Below, piece after piece: positions 48,256-60,999 of a DNA stretch of 64,000 nt. The stretch comes from Pocillopora verrucosa. Lineage: Eukaryota > Cnidaria > Anthozoa > Scleractinia > Pocilloporidae. The notes below the pieces were generated by a model. It was not told where the DNA came from, searched no databases, and saw nothing but the letters and a program-made list of their open reading frames with translations. Made by a program: the position numbers and the translations under genes. The number at the start of each line of letters is the position of its first letter. Position 1 is the first letter of the stretch. Where the stretch lies: positions 14,861,890 through 14,925,889 of the forward strand of contig NC_089312.1 in NCBI RefSeq assembly GCF_036669915.1, given 5' to 3'.

Positions 48256-51200
48256 ACTTACTCTTTGCTTTTTTATTGCTCAAACGCTCACCACTTAGGC
48301 TTTCACAGTGTTATAAATCATTCGGACCCAAACACTGACCCGACTCAATACGAAATCTCTAATTATAACCCTTTGAACGTGTGACCATTACATCCCCTGT
48401 TACTATATCGGGAAGTTCTCCACTTCCCCCCTCCCCCCATCACCCCCCAGATCATTCTCAAATCAAAGGTAATAAGTGTTTCTTGTTTTCAAGAGTCCTT
48501 CCATCGTCTCACAAAACGAGTTGTACAAATCGATACCGTAGTTACTCAAAATAACTCCGCCCTGGACTGATCGCTCCACGGACGCCACCCTCGATACAAG
48601 CTTCACAAGAGAGAATGTACAGTTATCAACACTTCATCTATTGCAGCGAGAGCAATTTACAATTGAGCGTCGAAAGGAGTCTGAGTCTGGCACTAGTCTG
48701 CTTGATTTTGCTCTGTGGTCAAGAAAACTTGTGCCACTCTCTCTCACCAATCCGATGCAAAACCAAAACCAATCACGACTTGGTTACCCACGTATTCCCG
48801 CTTTTTAAGCAGTTTGATTGTATTTATTTATTATTCATTGACTCTTTGAGGCATTTTCCTTTCTTTTGTTTGGCCGTTGAGATTTATTTGTCTTTTTTCA
48901 GTTTTATGAAACTCGACCCGAAAAGCGTTCTGTCACAAGCCAGACAATTGTGATTATAACTCAGCATAAAAGCAAGATAATGGAACTTAAAACCATGTCG
49001 CTTTTTAGCATAAAACTTACAAAAAGCGACTCACGGTAAACTTTTTAGTCATTTGAACACAGCATCGGAATTGCTAAAAATTTATAAAAACCGCGGCGTT
49101 TACTCGATTAAGTATAGCTGACTTGAAACAAACAGAAAAGATTAGAACGCTTTTTCTTCACCTCTAGTCTCTCACACCCACCACCCTAGGACCCAAATAG
49201 GGGCACATTCCCTGAAAATGGATCAAACAGGAGGACGTTTCGTCCAAAAGGGTAAAAAATGGGGGTTCTTGGGCGGATTTCTGAATTAGTTTGCCTACAT
49301 GGAATGAAAGTGGGTATCAGCCAACTGTCTGGAAACTTGCAAGTCCTGCAATGGACTGATATCTCACCGGTTGGTAGGGGAGAGTGTTTTACTTTTAATC
49401 GCTACGTGTCACAGGTTTTCGAGAGATAAGCCACTCGGCTATGAGACTTCACTCTATACCCCTTCTTTCCTCCTGTTCCCTCGTTAAAAGTATCTAAAAT
49501 GTTATTTTCTTTAATACCAGGAATAGAAATCGAAGGAAGAATCAAGAAAAGATTGAAAGAGCCGAATGGATGACAACATTACGATGTGGTTGGCTAAGGA
49601 TGAATGGACAAATTGAGGATAATGGTGAGTTGATTACTTATGGAATAACCGTCGTAGTTAACTAGGCTTAGGGAAGTAGAAAATATTTCTCAAATGGTAC
49701 TCCGAGATAACGAATTAACCATGTTTAGCGAAATATATATTTACTTCGTCCAAGTGTATTTTTGTTGAACAAAATTCCTTTTAAAGGCAGAATGTTTGAT
49801 AACTTTCAATCCTCTTGGCATTACGAGTTTAGCATCCACTTAAACCTATCGCGTAACGATTATCAAGAAAATTCAGTTTTGAGATGTAACGCACTTATCA
49901 AAAATCAACGAAAACATTTCTTACCATGGAAACCACCGAGCAGTTTATCCTTCCCTACTGCAGACCAGTTTAGCTGACAAAAAAAACTCCAGTGAAGGTT
50001 TTCTTCCGTTGTTTGTTGAGGATTTCCTAACTTAAGTTTCAATGTTTGCATATTTTGAGGACAACGTGGTCATGCAAAGAAATGAAGCGCCTGTTAGTCA
50101 CACGATTAGAAACTTCCCATCTACGTATTAAAGTTGATGAGCCTTACCTTGCGTTTAATTCACATAGCAATCAATTTATCATAGAGATATTTTCATTTGA
50201 GCCAAGTGACTTCAGAAAATCCAACCGGAATCTCTATTTCATGGAACAGTCGTTGTAGTTGATGTAATTACAGTAGTTGATGTTTCTTTCTTCTAAAACA
50301 TATTAACACTCTACTACTTCGTTGACACGATCTTTTTACTTTCTCTGAACTTCTTTACAACTTAGCAGTCAGGAAGACTAGCTCGGGTTGATCAGGAATT
50401 AAGGTCACAATGCTTTTAAAGGTGCCACTAGCTGGGCTGTCAATCTAATACTTTTCTGGGTAAATGACGCCTAATATCTTATTCGAAAAATATATTCCTT
50501 CGAGTTATTTGCTCCTCTGAAATCACTAATAAAAACATTCTAAGGAACATGTCAGCGGACTTAAAAAATAAAATAGACAACAGATTTTCGAAGAGATTAC
50601 CGTGTAAAGGTTGAAAAATATAACGACAGGATGAACAGAAAAGTTGAAGTAGAAAGGGCGTATTTATGGCGCCACTTATCGAGGTACGCTTTCTCCGAAG
50701 AAATTCCCCAATTATAAATTCAGTGGGGCAGATTAAATTACATACTGTTTACAGGAGCTGTCATCTTCAAAGGAAAACGTGCTTAATATGAAAAATAAAG
50801 GACTTCTGTCCTAATTGCGAATTCGACGTGAGATTTCTCCGCCAAAACAAGGCTAGGAGGGATCGAAAATATCAGAAGGGTAATCTCCACGAAATTCCTG
50901 GATAGAAATCAACTTTGATCGGAGCAATCACTTTCTTCACCATTAAATGGATTAACTATGTTTCGATAGGTGTAGTTGGAATTTTTGCCAACGAAATTCG
51001 TCATCACAGTGGTCAAAATTTGTTGCGGACTCACTCGGCTGTGCCTCGTGAGTATACTACTGATTTGTTAAATAACTTACCGAAAGAGCCAGTTACCTTG
51101 GAAATTAAATGCTTTTTTTTCATGCTGAATTCATCATAGCAGAGTGTCTTTCTTGATCAAAATTAATAGCAAACGGTCTATTTTCTCACAGTGAGAAAAT

Positions 51201-51945
51201 TTATCAATTGTCTGAGCTTTAAAATAAGGTCTTTAAGAGAGGAAAAAGGACCTTAATATTCTTGCAGAATAGCTCATGATATATATATTTTTTTATTCAT
51301 ATTCCCAACACAAAGATGAAGAAGTTCTTAAAATGATGCTGTCTGTATTGTACTTTCAATTCCATCAATTTCATCGTTTAACTAAGAGTTATTTTCAATG
51401 TTGTTGGTGTAGCTCTAATACTTGACCAGTACTTGACCAGACAAAGGTAAACTTCATCAAATTACACCAAACTAAACTAACTGCCAAACGAAACTTTATG
51501 TGTTTACCAAACAACACCAACAGCATCAACTGATCAGAAAACTTCTCCAATTTCCCCAACTAGAGCAAAGTGTATACTCCAAACTAGAACAGCACACTAC
51601 ACCAAGAACTCTTAACTACACCAACTACATTGTACATCAAGTATCACTGTTTTTTTGAGATTAAGAAATAGAGAGTGCATTTTTCATCTTCGTGGCGGCA
51701 ATCAATCAATCGGGAGACCATCAGCCAACTCCGCAGCTTTTTCCGTAAACTAATATTTCAAAGTGCAGCTGATTAACATTGTGACCTGAAACTCCAATTC
51801 TACGTCAAAAATAAAGGGTAAATGTTCTACTGAAAATAGTTGTTCAGCACCAACATGGTGGATGCAAAATACAACTAGGTGAATCTGAGCAATCAGAGTA
51901 TATTTTCCGTAGTCAAGAAACCATAAATCAAATGCATGGATTTAA
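48256..51945. other. Gene-poor stretch
   Basis: No supported gene. A small palindromic remnant, ACTCACTCGGCTGTGCCTCG then TGAGT, lies at about 51030-51055 and shares the centre of the hairpin at 35838. The segment 51410-51640 is rich in CACCAA/CTACACC on one strand and opens with GTTGGTGTAG, and its end holds CTACACCAAC, an inverted pair that suggests another degenerate element. Confidence 0.4.
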
Positions 51946-52141
51946 CCCTTTAACTCCATAAATGACAGAATTTTTCCTTATAATATCAATACAATATCAA
52001 TCACACAACTGAGGGGACTGAAGAAAAATATCAATTAGGAGATTTTTAGTCGATCCAATAACAAATTCTCCAAATTAACACCATAAGAGTCGTAAAGTCT
52101 ACAGTAAGGAGAATTACTAATGAGATCTTCGGAGTAAAAGG
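51946..52141 (-). repeat. TTAA-type MITE (CCCTTTAACTCC ends), copy 2
   Basis: The reverse complement aligns over its whole length with the copy at 39973 (shared GAAGATCTCATT, TTTGGAGAATTTG, TGGATCGACTAA). TTAA is intact at 51942-51945 and decayed at the other side. Confidence 0.75.
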
Positions 52142-55100
52142 AGTAAGTGATTGATGCTTTTGACCAAAAGTTTTAATAGAGTCTATGATTTTAATAGTTT
52201 AGCTTTGCCCCATTTGTCCCAGGATAAGTATTTTCTAAAAATTATAGTTAAATATTGTTAGTGGTGCACAAATATACTAATGAGACCGCTAAAACTGAGA
52301 ACGCTTTTAAAAAAATTAGCATAATGAAAATTATCTGGAATTTGTAAAGCATTTTTTGTAAAAACTGAATTTAAACGGTGTTAAAGTAGCTCTGACTAAT
52401 TCTTAGGTAGAGAAGAATCGTGTCAAAAAATAAATTCAATTTTCTTATGAAATCGTACTGAGGTGAAAAGACAGTCGCTTGATTGACTACTGACAAATTA
52501 TTTCGTGTAGGCAAAGTGTACGGTTTCAGAGCTAACATGTGTCCTTTTTTTTGTTAACTTTTTGCGATAAATAACATTTAATTTTTTTTCTTTCCATGCA
52601 CATCTCTGTGTCAAAACCAAATTTCACATCGACATCTCTGATCACCTCGCTGGATCTAATTTGCGATAAGTGCTTCTCTTAACACTCTAATTAACGCTAC
52701 AAATGTTAAATAGTTTATTGATTCGCTCACATGATTGAAGACGTTTCTGTGGTTTTATGATTAGTCAAAGACATTTATAAGCTTTTCTCCTTTTTTTTGC
52801 GCTAGACTTCAAGTACAGTTCGTGATGTCATAATCAGCTCTACTGACATAGATTAATTAAAAGATGAGGTTACCAGTATTAACAACTTTCATTCTAATTT
52901 AAAGTTATGGAAAGATTTTCGCAAACACCCTACTACTTAAAAAAAAACATTAGTCCTCAAGGTGAACTATTGCATTCACTATTGATCTCTTCAGTTTATC
53001 AAATAACTGTATGTATAATGAAGTATGAGGTGATTCGGAAATCTGTCCAAGGTGACAAACAATTCGAAATAGACAACATGTGTTGCAAAAGAGCTTTTTT
53101 TTTATCTCTGCTTCACTAGACTTGTATCTTGATGACAAAGAGGCTTCGAAAAGTCGTTAAATAAGAAAAATGTTCCTGTTTAAGTCAAATTAACCTTAAT
53201 TATGTTTCCCCTCTGCGACGTTCAGGTAACTGAGCTGATGATATGTATATTTTTCGAAAGAAATACTCACACTTGGCGGAAAATGAAAATCATTTACATA
53301 GAAGTATTTGGTTAATTTTTTTCTCGGAGTACCTAAATAACTGTTATTCATTTTGAAGGAAATGCCCGTGAAACTTGTCAATTGACTGTTGCATGATTTC
53401 CACAGGAGTTTCCTGTCACAACGCAAAAGGTGCATGAATTTAAGAGTGGATGAACAAAGGTTTATTCTCTGAGTCATCTTTCGCTTGTCAAATTTAAACA
53501 AGAATATTTAATTATGTTGCACAATTCTCAAAGACGCTCTGTACGGCCACCACCAATTGCTGAACAACAGAACCCTTGAGGAAAATTATAACAAAACAGG
53601 CACTTCTAAATTAATTTTACATTGCAATCTTTGTTAGTATCATTTGTGTTGCGGTTAATTTTTGACCGCATCTTAAGCTTCAAAAGCTTTTGCACACTAA
53701 AATTGCTAATCTTCCATTTTGTATTGTAGGCTCGATGCCTGCCTTTTAAAGTTTTAAATATTCGAATCAAGAAAGAGGAAGGATTGTCGCTCAAGTGCAA
53801 GACAACGAACAAGACAGAGGTAGAGGGGAAATGTAGTACGAAGATTTTCGATCACAGCTGATTTTTCACTCATTTTAAGTCAAGCATATTCGTGAATATA
53901 CTTCTTGGATTTTATTGACACCAGCATCTGATTTGTTTTTTCGTTGAAAGAATTTACTGGTAAACGGCTTGTCAAAACATTTTGTTTTCCCGCCAAAAAA
54001 CTTAAAAACGGGTATTTGTATCACGCATGCTCAGGTTGTTTAATGTTTACTTCTCTACAACATCTGTTTGAAAATGGTTGAATTTTCCCGCCAAAAGACT
54101 TAGAAAAAATACGGGCGCCCAAAATACGCATGCGCCGTTGTTTTTTTTTTTATCAAGTTGTGATATTTTCTTCCTGCAATCAAATAAAAGCTATTTTGTA
54201 TTGTCTGGTCTCTTGTTTATTTGTTCTATAAACAACCTCAATAAAAAAGATTTGTTTGTGATCTTTTGTTTTCTATTTATTGTTTAAAGTAAAGCAATTC
54301 AATATATAAAGACAACAATTGTTTTTCATTTCAATAAGTTTATTCAACTCAAAATATTTTAATTGAGTTTCTATCACTTACTTAAAAGGTGTCCAGAAAA
54401 ACTTTTCGTGTATATACTAAGACTTTTGGCGGGAAAATTTGGACCAATTTGCACAGAGTTTCCCCTGACAATATTTTCGACAAAAATTTTAAGAGGTACA
54501 CATTAAATTTTCCACAAATTTTATATAAACAACATCTCGTACAATTTTTTGTTCCGATTTCAAATCATTTCTCTTCTGACTCTTGATAAATTTGTTTGAA
54601 ACAACCTTTTGCGTGCGAAAACTACAACTCAATTTTTCCTCCCGTTAAAACTGGTTTTGGTTTTTTCTTGCACGAGATGTTGTACACATTACTTTTACAT
54701 TAATAAGCAACATGGCAAATTATACACAATCTTCATGAAAATTTCATCTTAAAGCTTTAAGCAAGCGATAAATTCTTTTTGTAATTCCAATCCCATTGTT
54801 AGCAGAGGACAGATAAAACCAAAATGCTAAAGTTCTATTTTTTTTGTTTCGGAAGAAGTATTGACACTAAAACGAAATATAGCAGGTATCTGAATTTTGA
54901 GGAGTAATCTTTTAAAATTGTATTGCCTAGTGCTCCACTATGTAGTTGACTTGCAATTTAGTATTTTCCATGAAAAATTTCAGTCCATTTTTTTCAGAAA
55001 ATATTTTTTGTTACTAATAAAGTCAAAGTTATAAAACGTTTTGGAAACATTTTTAAATTTGAGTTTGCTCAAGACTCTTTCAGTTAAACTGTTCCATGTT

Positions 55101-58100
55101 ATTTGTTTCAATTGCTTAAATCAACCAAAATCTTCAGTAACCGAAAATTCAGAACTACAAAAGATAAAGCATTTTTATTTTTCTTTTACTGTCCTCTGAT
55201 ACAACGAAAGCAGGTAGAAAAAGAAGTTCTTTTGAAATCAGTTGAACTTGTAGATAATGCCCGACTATTAAGTTTTGTATTTTCAATCCCCCTTTGAGTT
55301 TGAAGATTGCGATAATTTGCCATGTTGCATCTTAAGAGAAGCCTCTCAAGTACTGTTTTCATATGTAACACAGGAATATATGATATTACAACACTTTGAA
55401 AATTTTCTAAAAGCACGTTCTCTATCCAGAACAAGTTATTGCCTTTTGGTAACGAAATTTGTGTTAGAAGTTCAAATTTGGAGCAAGTCTTTCAGAATTT
55501 GGTTTAGCTACAGGAGCTAAAAAACTTTTAATAATTTATTCCATGGCTCCATGTCTTTGAACCTGGGTTTATCTAGACTGACCTTTAATAGTCATTATGA
55601 TCTTTTAAGTTTCTCTAATTTGAGAAAAAAAATGGTTGATAATTTTAGGAGCAATTAATTCCATCATTTGGGTTAGCCACAAGAGCTAAAACATTTCACA
55701 ATTGTTAGCTTGTTGCTCCATGTTTTTATGTTTTAATTGGCCAATTTCTAAATAATCCTTCAAAAATTCATCGCTTTAACTTTTCCGTACTGTCCTGTGT
55801 TTCAACGAAAGCATTAGAAGAAGCATTCTCTTCAGATAATATAGGCTATAAAAAATAATAGCATAAGGTGGCACTGTGTTACATCAACTTAACTAGAGGA
55901 TAGTTTGAAATGAAATACTTCATGAAATATTTTGTAACAAAAATTTGTCACAGATGCGTTAACGAAACTGGTAACAAGGAAATAAATAAATCGTAGTTAT
56001 TTCGAACTTTCAGTTCAAATTATGTACATATGAAACTAACAAAGGACTTGAATGAAAGTAAGGAGGAATTTATCTACGATCAATAGAAGAAAAAATGTCT
56101 TGATGTTAAAAGCATTTTGACTATTTTTCAATATTTTTAAAAATAAATTAAAACCTTATTTTAGAATTTGATGGACTCGTATATGCATTTCATCTAAATG
56201 ACTTCCGAAGCAAGCAAAAGAAAATAACAATGAACCTAATCTCCAAAACAGTGCAACAGTTCTGATTTAAATTTTTCAAAATCCTATGGTGTTGAATAAA
56301 TTCTAAATTTTTCGCCTTTTTCCTCAGCCTTAGCAGCACAAAGTTTTTGATTTCTCTGAATTCCCAGAAGCAAAGTAAGCTCTTTGCATCACTGATTAAA
56401 TTTTTTCTCCAACCGTGAATATCGAAAGACTTTGATCTAAATTTTTGACTGTCTCGAATCCAAAAAAATTTAAGTCCCTCCTCTGTTAAAAGGAAAAATA
56501 TCCTCATTGTATATCCAAAACCTGAAATTGTATATCCAAAACCTGAAATTCTATATAAAATTTCCTCAGATTGATGATTGATTGATTTACTATCGCAAAG
56601 ATCTGAATTCTGTTCTTCAAATTCTTAGATAAATCCAATTTAATTTCAAGCACTAGCACCAAATTCAACTAAAAACAGCACAAATTCAAAATTTATTCTA
56701 AGAATTCTCAATCGAACATTCTATCGCGTCTCTGTAAGTAGGTAAACCTTCAGTTTTTTAGACGTAAAAATTCCAGGAATTTGCTTGCCTATTCTACCCG
56801 GGGAATCTTACTCTTTTCTTTTGGTTTATTATAGTCTTTGTTTTTTAGACAATAATAGCAAGTTAATCTTAAGAAATGGCTTGTAATGATTCTATCTCAA
56901 CGACACAAACTACATGAAAAAAGCCATGAAACGGCTTTACAAGAAAATCCTAATCAAATTTTGCAAAACAGCACTAACATTTTTTTTAAAATGGACCAAG
57001 CCTTCGACTCTGTCTTAATTTTCGATTTTCAGATTGTATCACAGTGCCACCCTAAAGATATCTCCTCCCTAGTAATGGATGTGGTGTTTTGACAACATGT
57101 GTGCATACTAAGACGACAAGCGATCAGGACAGAAGTATCGCCCCAGTTTTTACACTGCTCTTACAAAAGTTTTTCTCGTCTACAGTCAATTTCATTTTTT
57201 CCGAATTTGACTTGATCTATTCAAATATCCGACGTATATAACTCGATCGTTCAGCGTCTAAAGTCCCTCTTACAAGTCGTCTGTAATGTTTGTGGGCTAT
57301 TCAAAAAAATGCTGGCAGATGTTAAATATTTTCACAGCTTCTTACCAATAATTCAGTGTCCTTCATTCTTTTCTTTTTGGTTGAAACTCGATAAAAACGA
57401 ACAATCGGAATGAATAAGGCCAAATTAATAAAGAACCCGTTGGAATTTAGGTTCTTTTACGGCCAGCATTTTTATTAAGATTTTAAAAGGGATGGAAGTG
57501 CCTATCTTTGGCGACCAGTGTTTTCATTCTTCGCTGATTCCGGTTTCCTCTATTGACTATTTCATCTTTTCCATCCTTTCCCTTCACAAAGGTAACTTTC
57601 CTATAAATAGAAGAAAAATATCAAAAGATCAGTAATTGAATAGACTCCAAAGCTAAACAAAGGGTGATTACATTTTGCGTAACAAGACTCTAACAAGTAT
57701 TCTTTCTTTAATTTGGTTTTACGCAACGTAACAAAGACTGGACTCTAACGAAAATTGTCTAAACAGCCAAAGTTTATAATTCTACTCTTGGCAGTGTAGC
57801 AATTGCTTTTGTAAGATTAAAAACAATAAGTGGCGTCGACGTTGTTCAGGAACGTAAGAGAGTTGTAGTGTAATACACTTTATGGAATTTAACTAGGAAA
57901 GCTAGTACCACGCGTTCGGTTTTGCTTTTTGTACTGAGTTCAGAACATTTCGCTTTCAGTTTTTTTGACATTCATGAAGATTATTTTTCCTAACAAATGT
58001 ATTCTCCAGACTAAGCTATTAAACAATTTTTTTCCCGAAATGAACCGGCCAAAACTTTGAATGAACACACATTAGCTTTTAACTGTCGAAATTCGTTGCC

Positions 58101-58689
58101 TTACTCCCATTTACTGTAAAACCATATAGCGTTCTCGGCAAAATAAAGGTCATGTTTATCTTAAACGATGCTTACCTTCAGTATTAGCTCATAACTTCAA
58201 GTTTTAGTCCATAAATCCATCTACTTGTCAAGGAGTACATCCACGAGGATGGAACATACGTCTCCTCGCATCAACGACTAACGTGGTTTGCTGTGATTTC
58301 TCGAATTTGCATGCATGTGGTTCAACAGTAACAGCCAATCACTAAGAAATACGTCACACAATTTATTCCACGCTTTTAAAGGTAGCGAATCCCAAGTCCA
58401 AGGAAAAATTATATTAGACGTTTCAGATTTTTTTTAATACAATAGTGTTTGTGAGATTTATAGGAAAGAAATGGCCGTCTAAATCTGAATGTCTTCAAAA
58501 AACTAAAACAGAAAATAATGTAGAGAAAAAAAAGAAGTCCTAAACTTCGGGCGGTTAAAATGTGATTTTTGTTGTTACAGGGAAAAAAAACAATGAAACA
58601 AACAATAAAGATAAGAAAAAAGAGGTAGCGACTTGTCCACCTTCTTTGGTCTTGGCGCTCACTGTGCCATATTTATCCAATCAAGCTAT
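52142..58689. other. AT-rich gene-poor stretch
   Basis: No supported gene. Local structure: an inverted pair of ATTTTCCCGCCAAAAG-containing segments (about 54080-54105 and 54413-54440), a third such motif at about 53986, and a tandem duplication of TTGTATATCCAAAACCTGAA at about 56510-56552. Open frames here are short and lysine/phenylalanine/leucine-biased, as expected from AT-rich non-coding DNA. Confidence 0.5.
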
Positions 58690-58894
58690 GAGTATAGCAG
58701 GTAATTTAGTGTTAACAGCTGGGTTGAAAACGTAAATTAGCCACCGTTAAGGGTAAAAAAGCTGACGTTTCGAGCGTTAGCCCTTCGTAATCGCTCTGAC
58801 GAAGGGCTAACGCTCGAAACGTCAGCTTTTTTACCCTTTACGGTGGCTAATTTACGTTTTCAACCCAGTTGTTAACACTAAATTACCTGCTATA

Positions 58895-58897
<3 letters not shown>
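58690..58897. repeat. Near-perfect 208-bp fold-back element carrying a hammerhead-like core
   Basis: Two 99-nt arms (58690-58788 and 58799-58897) are reverse complements with only a few mismatches and are separated by 10 nt (AATCGCTCTG). The right arm reads CTGACGA-A-GGGC-TAAC-GCTC-GAAAC-GTC at 58796-58823. This matches the hammerhead ribozyme arrangement CUGANGA, stem II, GAAA, then GUC. Confidence 0.8.
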
Positions 58898-58939
<42 letters not shown>

Positions 58940-59462
58940 TTTATGAGAACAAGTGTCGATTCTGACGCCTGATTTTGTATTTTCTGTATTTTGACATTGG
59001 TTTCACTTGCACCTTTGGCGTGCATTTGGAGATAACAGGCTATTTCATATTTTAATCGAATTGTCTGATTAAAAGTTAGTCAGTTTAATTTGACAATGAA
59101 ATTTCAAGATAAAAAATGTTTTGTGAGATTTCTTGTTAAACTGAGACTGGCTCCCTTTTATGTGTCTGTAAAAAATAGTGAATCAACCCAGTTTGAAACG
59201 GCAAGAATTTTTATTTGTAAGATAAATACGCACATTTTAGTGTCATGTATAAAGTCGGTAAAAAAACAGGTGATGGAAATCAAATGCCTGTATCGTAATT
59301 CAATTTCTTTAGATAATTGGCATGATCGTAATACGAATGTTGATAAATACATAACCTAAAAATGGAAAGACTAGTTCTTGCTATCAACCGACTTTTCATC
59401 AAAGGATACGAATTAAACAAGCAATTTCAGCACCCGTAATTTTAGGGGGATGAAAAAAAAAA

Positions 59463-59544
59463 TAGGACCAAACTGGCATCGATCTAGATATCTCCGCCAT
59501 GCTGACGAAATGCTGTACCATCTGAGCCGTGGAGACTTACGAAC
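59463..59544 (-). repeat. tRNA-derived SINE or tRNA pseudogene
   Basis: The reverse complement reads GTCTCCACGGCTCAGATGGT then ACAGCA, a good RNA polymerase III A box (GGCTCAGATGG). About 35 nt later comes GATCGATGCCAG, a degenerate B box. The acceptor stem does not close cleanly and an A/T-rich tail (TTTTTTTTTC in minus orientation) follows, so I favour a SINE head over a functional tRNA. Confidence 0.5.
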
Positions 59545-59629
59545 AGAGTGTGGGTATTTTAACAGTGCCATTAAACGAGAAAGAATTACCTCATAGGCGT
59601 AATTTATTTTTCTTACGAATAATTGACGC

Positions 59630-59886
59630 TGTCACAGTGTTCTAGGTATCTCCGAGTTTTGGGTATCCCTGTAACCAAAACACTAGTGTTTTGTTATCCC
59701 CTCTGTGGACACCCAAAATGCTAAAAATGAATTAAATAGGAGAATGGGGCAAAACGCTAAAAGTCAATTAAATGGGAGACTGGGGCAAGTAACAGGAGGC
59801 TGGGGCAACGCCCAAAGTGAATTAGATGGGAGACTGGGGCAAGCAATAAGGGAATCCTCCGAGGGGATACCCAAAACACTGTGACA
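59630..59886. repeat. MITE with TGTCACAGTGTT termini and internal tandem units
   Basis: The right end GGGATACCCAAAACACTGTG-ACA is the reverse complement of the left end TGTCACAGTGTT...TTTTGGGTATCCC, except that the left end carries 15 extra bases between the two blocks. Internally there are three or four degenerate copies of AATTAAATGGGAGACTGGGG-CA. About 257 bp, non-coding; no target duplication is obvious. Confidence 0.7.
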
Positions 59887-60099
59887 ACACTTTGGTCTGA
59901 TCATCTGTCTGTTTGACAAAACCGCGTCCTACACAATCCTCAATTTAACTGAACCGTAAATCTGAACATTTATTTTTGTGAACGGCGTCAAGAGGGCCAA
60001 CAGCAAACAGTGGATGGACGTTTATTAAATCAACCCTCTCATAGAAATAGCCCGAGGCTCGCTGATTGCGTAAAACCTTGGTTTGAGTTAGACCTCGAG

Positions 60100-60205
60100 T
60101 AATAGGACCGAGTAGAGTCCAATTCGGTCTGTAATCATTCAAGTGATAACGAAATCGGACGACAGCGCAGCGGAAGCCCGTATCGTTTATCACGAGTTGA
60201 ACGAC
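60100..60205 (+). repeat. Interspersed repeat containing TCGGTCTGTAATCA, copy 2
   Basis: GAGTAGAGTCC-x4-TCGGTCTGTAATCA then AAGTGATAACGAAATCGGAC; aligns with the copy at 19238-19345. Confidence 0.55.
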
Positions 60206-60354
60206 ACGAAGTCTGATTTCAAATTACTCATAAAAATTACCTTTCGAAGAAAAGAAGAATAGCCGAGTTAAGAAAGAAAGGGAAAATTTGCAGGAAGACT
60301 TACAAAGTTTTTGTCCGATAACTGTCAGCTACAACTTTGAATGTGATTGGCTGA

Positions 60355-60412
60355 TTGAACTTTCCGATAACAAATTCTCCGACAACAAACTCTCCGATAA
60401 CAATTTGATAGG
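60355..60412 (+). repeat. Short tandem repeat, CTCCGATAACAAA units
   Basis: Three imperfect units of about 18 bp: TTTCCGATAACAAATT, CTCCGACAACAAACT and CTCCGATAACAATTT. A related TCCGATAACTG lies just upstream at 60313. Confidence 0.7.
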
Positions 60413-60679
60413 TAAATTAGTGGAAAATAGGAGTTTTTTTAAAACCACACACAATCAATTGCTATGATTAAGTTTGGAATAGTGCTGTTTAACATCGTTG
60501 TCTAAGTATGTAGGGATAATACGTTTATTACATTCACTTCCATGGATGAAATCTTCTTTCGGAACATGATCTGGTACTAACGGACAGATCAATCGAGAAA
60601 GCGATGCTAAAAATAATCAGACTTCCGACATGGTTTGATGCTACTCTGGTTTAAAGATTTAATGAATGTAACCAAAGAA

Positions 60680-60745
60680 GTTACAATTCGTAGACCCAAC
60701 GTTTCAACACTCCCGTCTAGTGCCTTCATCAAAGGTGCTAAACGT
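60680..60745 (-). repeat. Repeat with a second hammerhead-like core
   Basis: On the minus strand, 60732-60701 reads TTGATGA-A-GGCACT-AGACGGG-AGTGTT-GAAAC. The two six-base segments can pair fully (G-U, G-U, C-G, A-U, C-G, U-A), giving the stem II of a hammerhead flanked by (C/U)UGANGA and GAAAC, although the first core base is U instead of C. Confidence 0.5.
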
Positions 60746-60970
60746 TGCAACAAGAGGTCCTTTTATACGATCACTAATTCGCTGCCTTTTTTCTGACGAG
60801 GTGAAAATAGGCGTCTGGAAGTAAGCCGCCATCATCACAATTTAAAGATTTATTTTTGGAACTGAAGTGCAAAAATGGCATGATAACCTTTTGGTAAAAA
60901 TCCTTAGTCGAGTGACAACAAGAACGACGTTTTAGAAGACAGATATTCACAGACATGTCACGAGTAAACT

Positions 60971-60993
60971 AAAAAAAAAAAAAAAAAAAAAAA
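60971..60993 (+). repeat. Poly-A tract
   Basis: A run of about 23-24 A. It could be the tail of a decayed retroposon or a simple-sequence expansion. Confidence 0.7.
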
Positions 60994-60999
60994 ATTTTT

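Noticed and set aside
48615..48953. 112-codon plus-strand frame with hydrophobic stretches
   Set aside because: Has an ATG, but its composition (Leu/Phe/Ser/Cys-rich) is what AT-rich random DNA gives, and no family match comes to mind.
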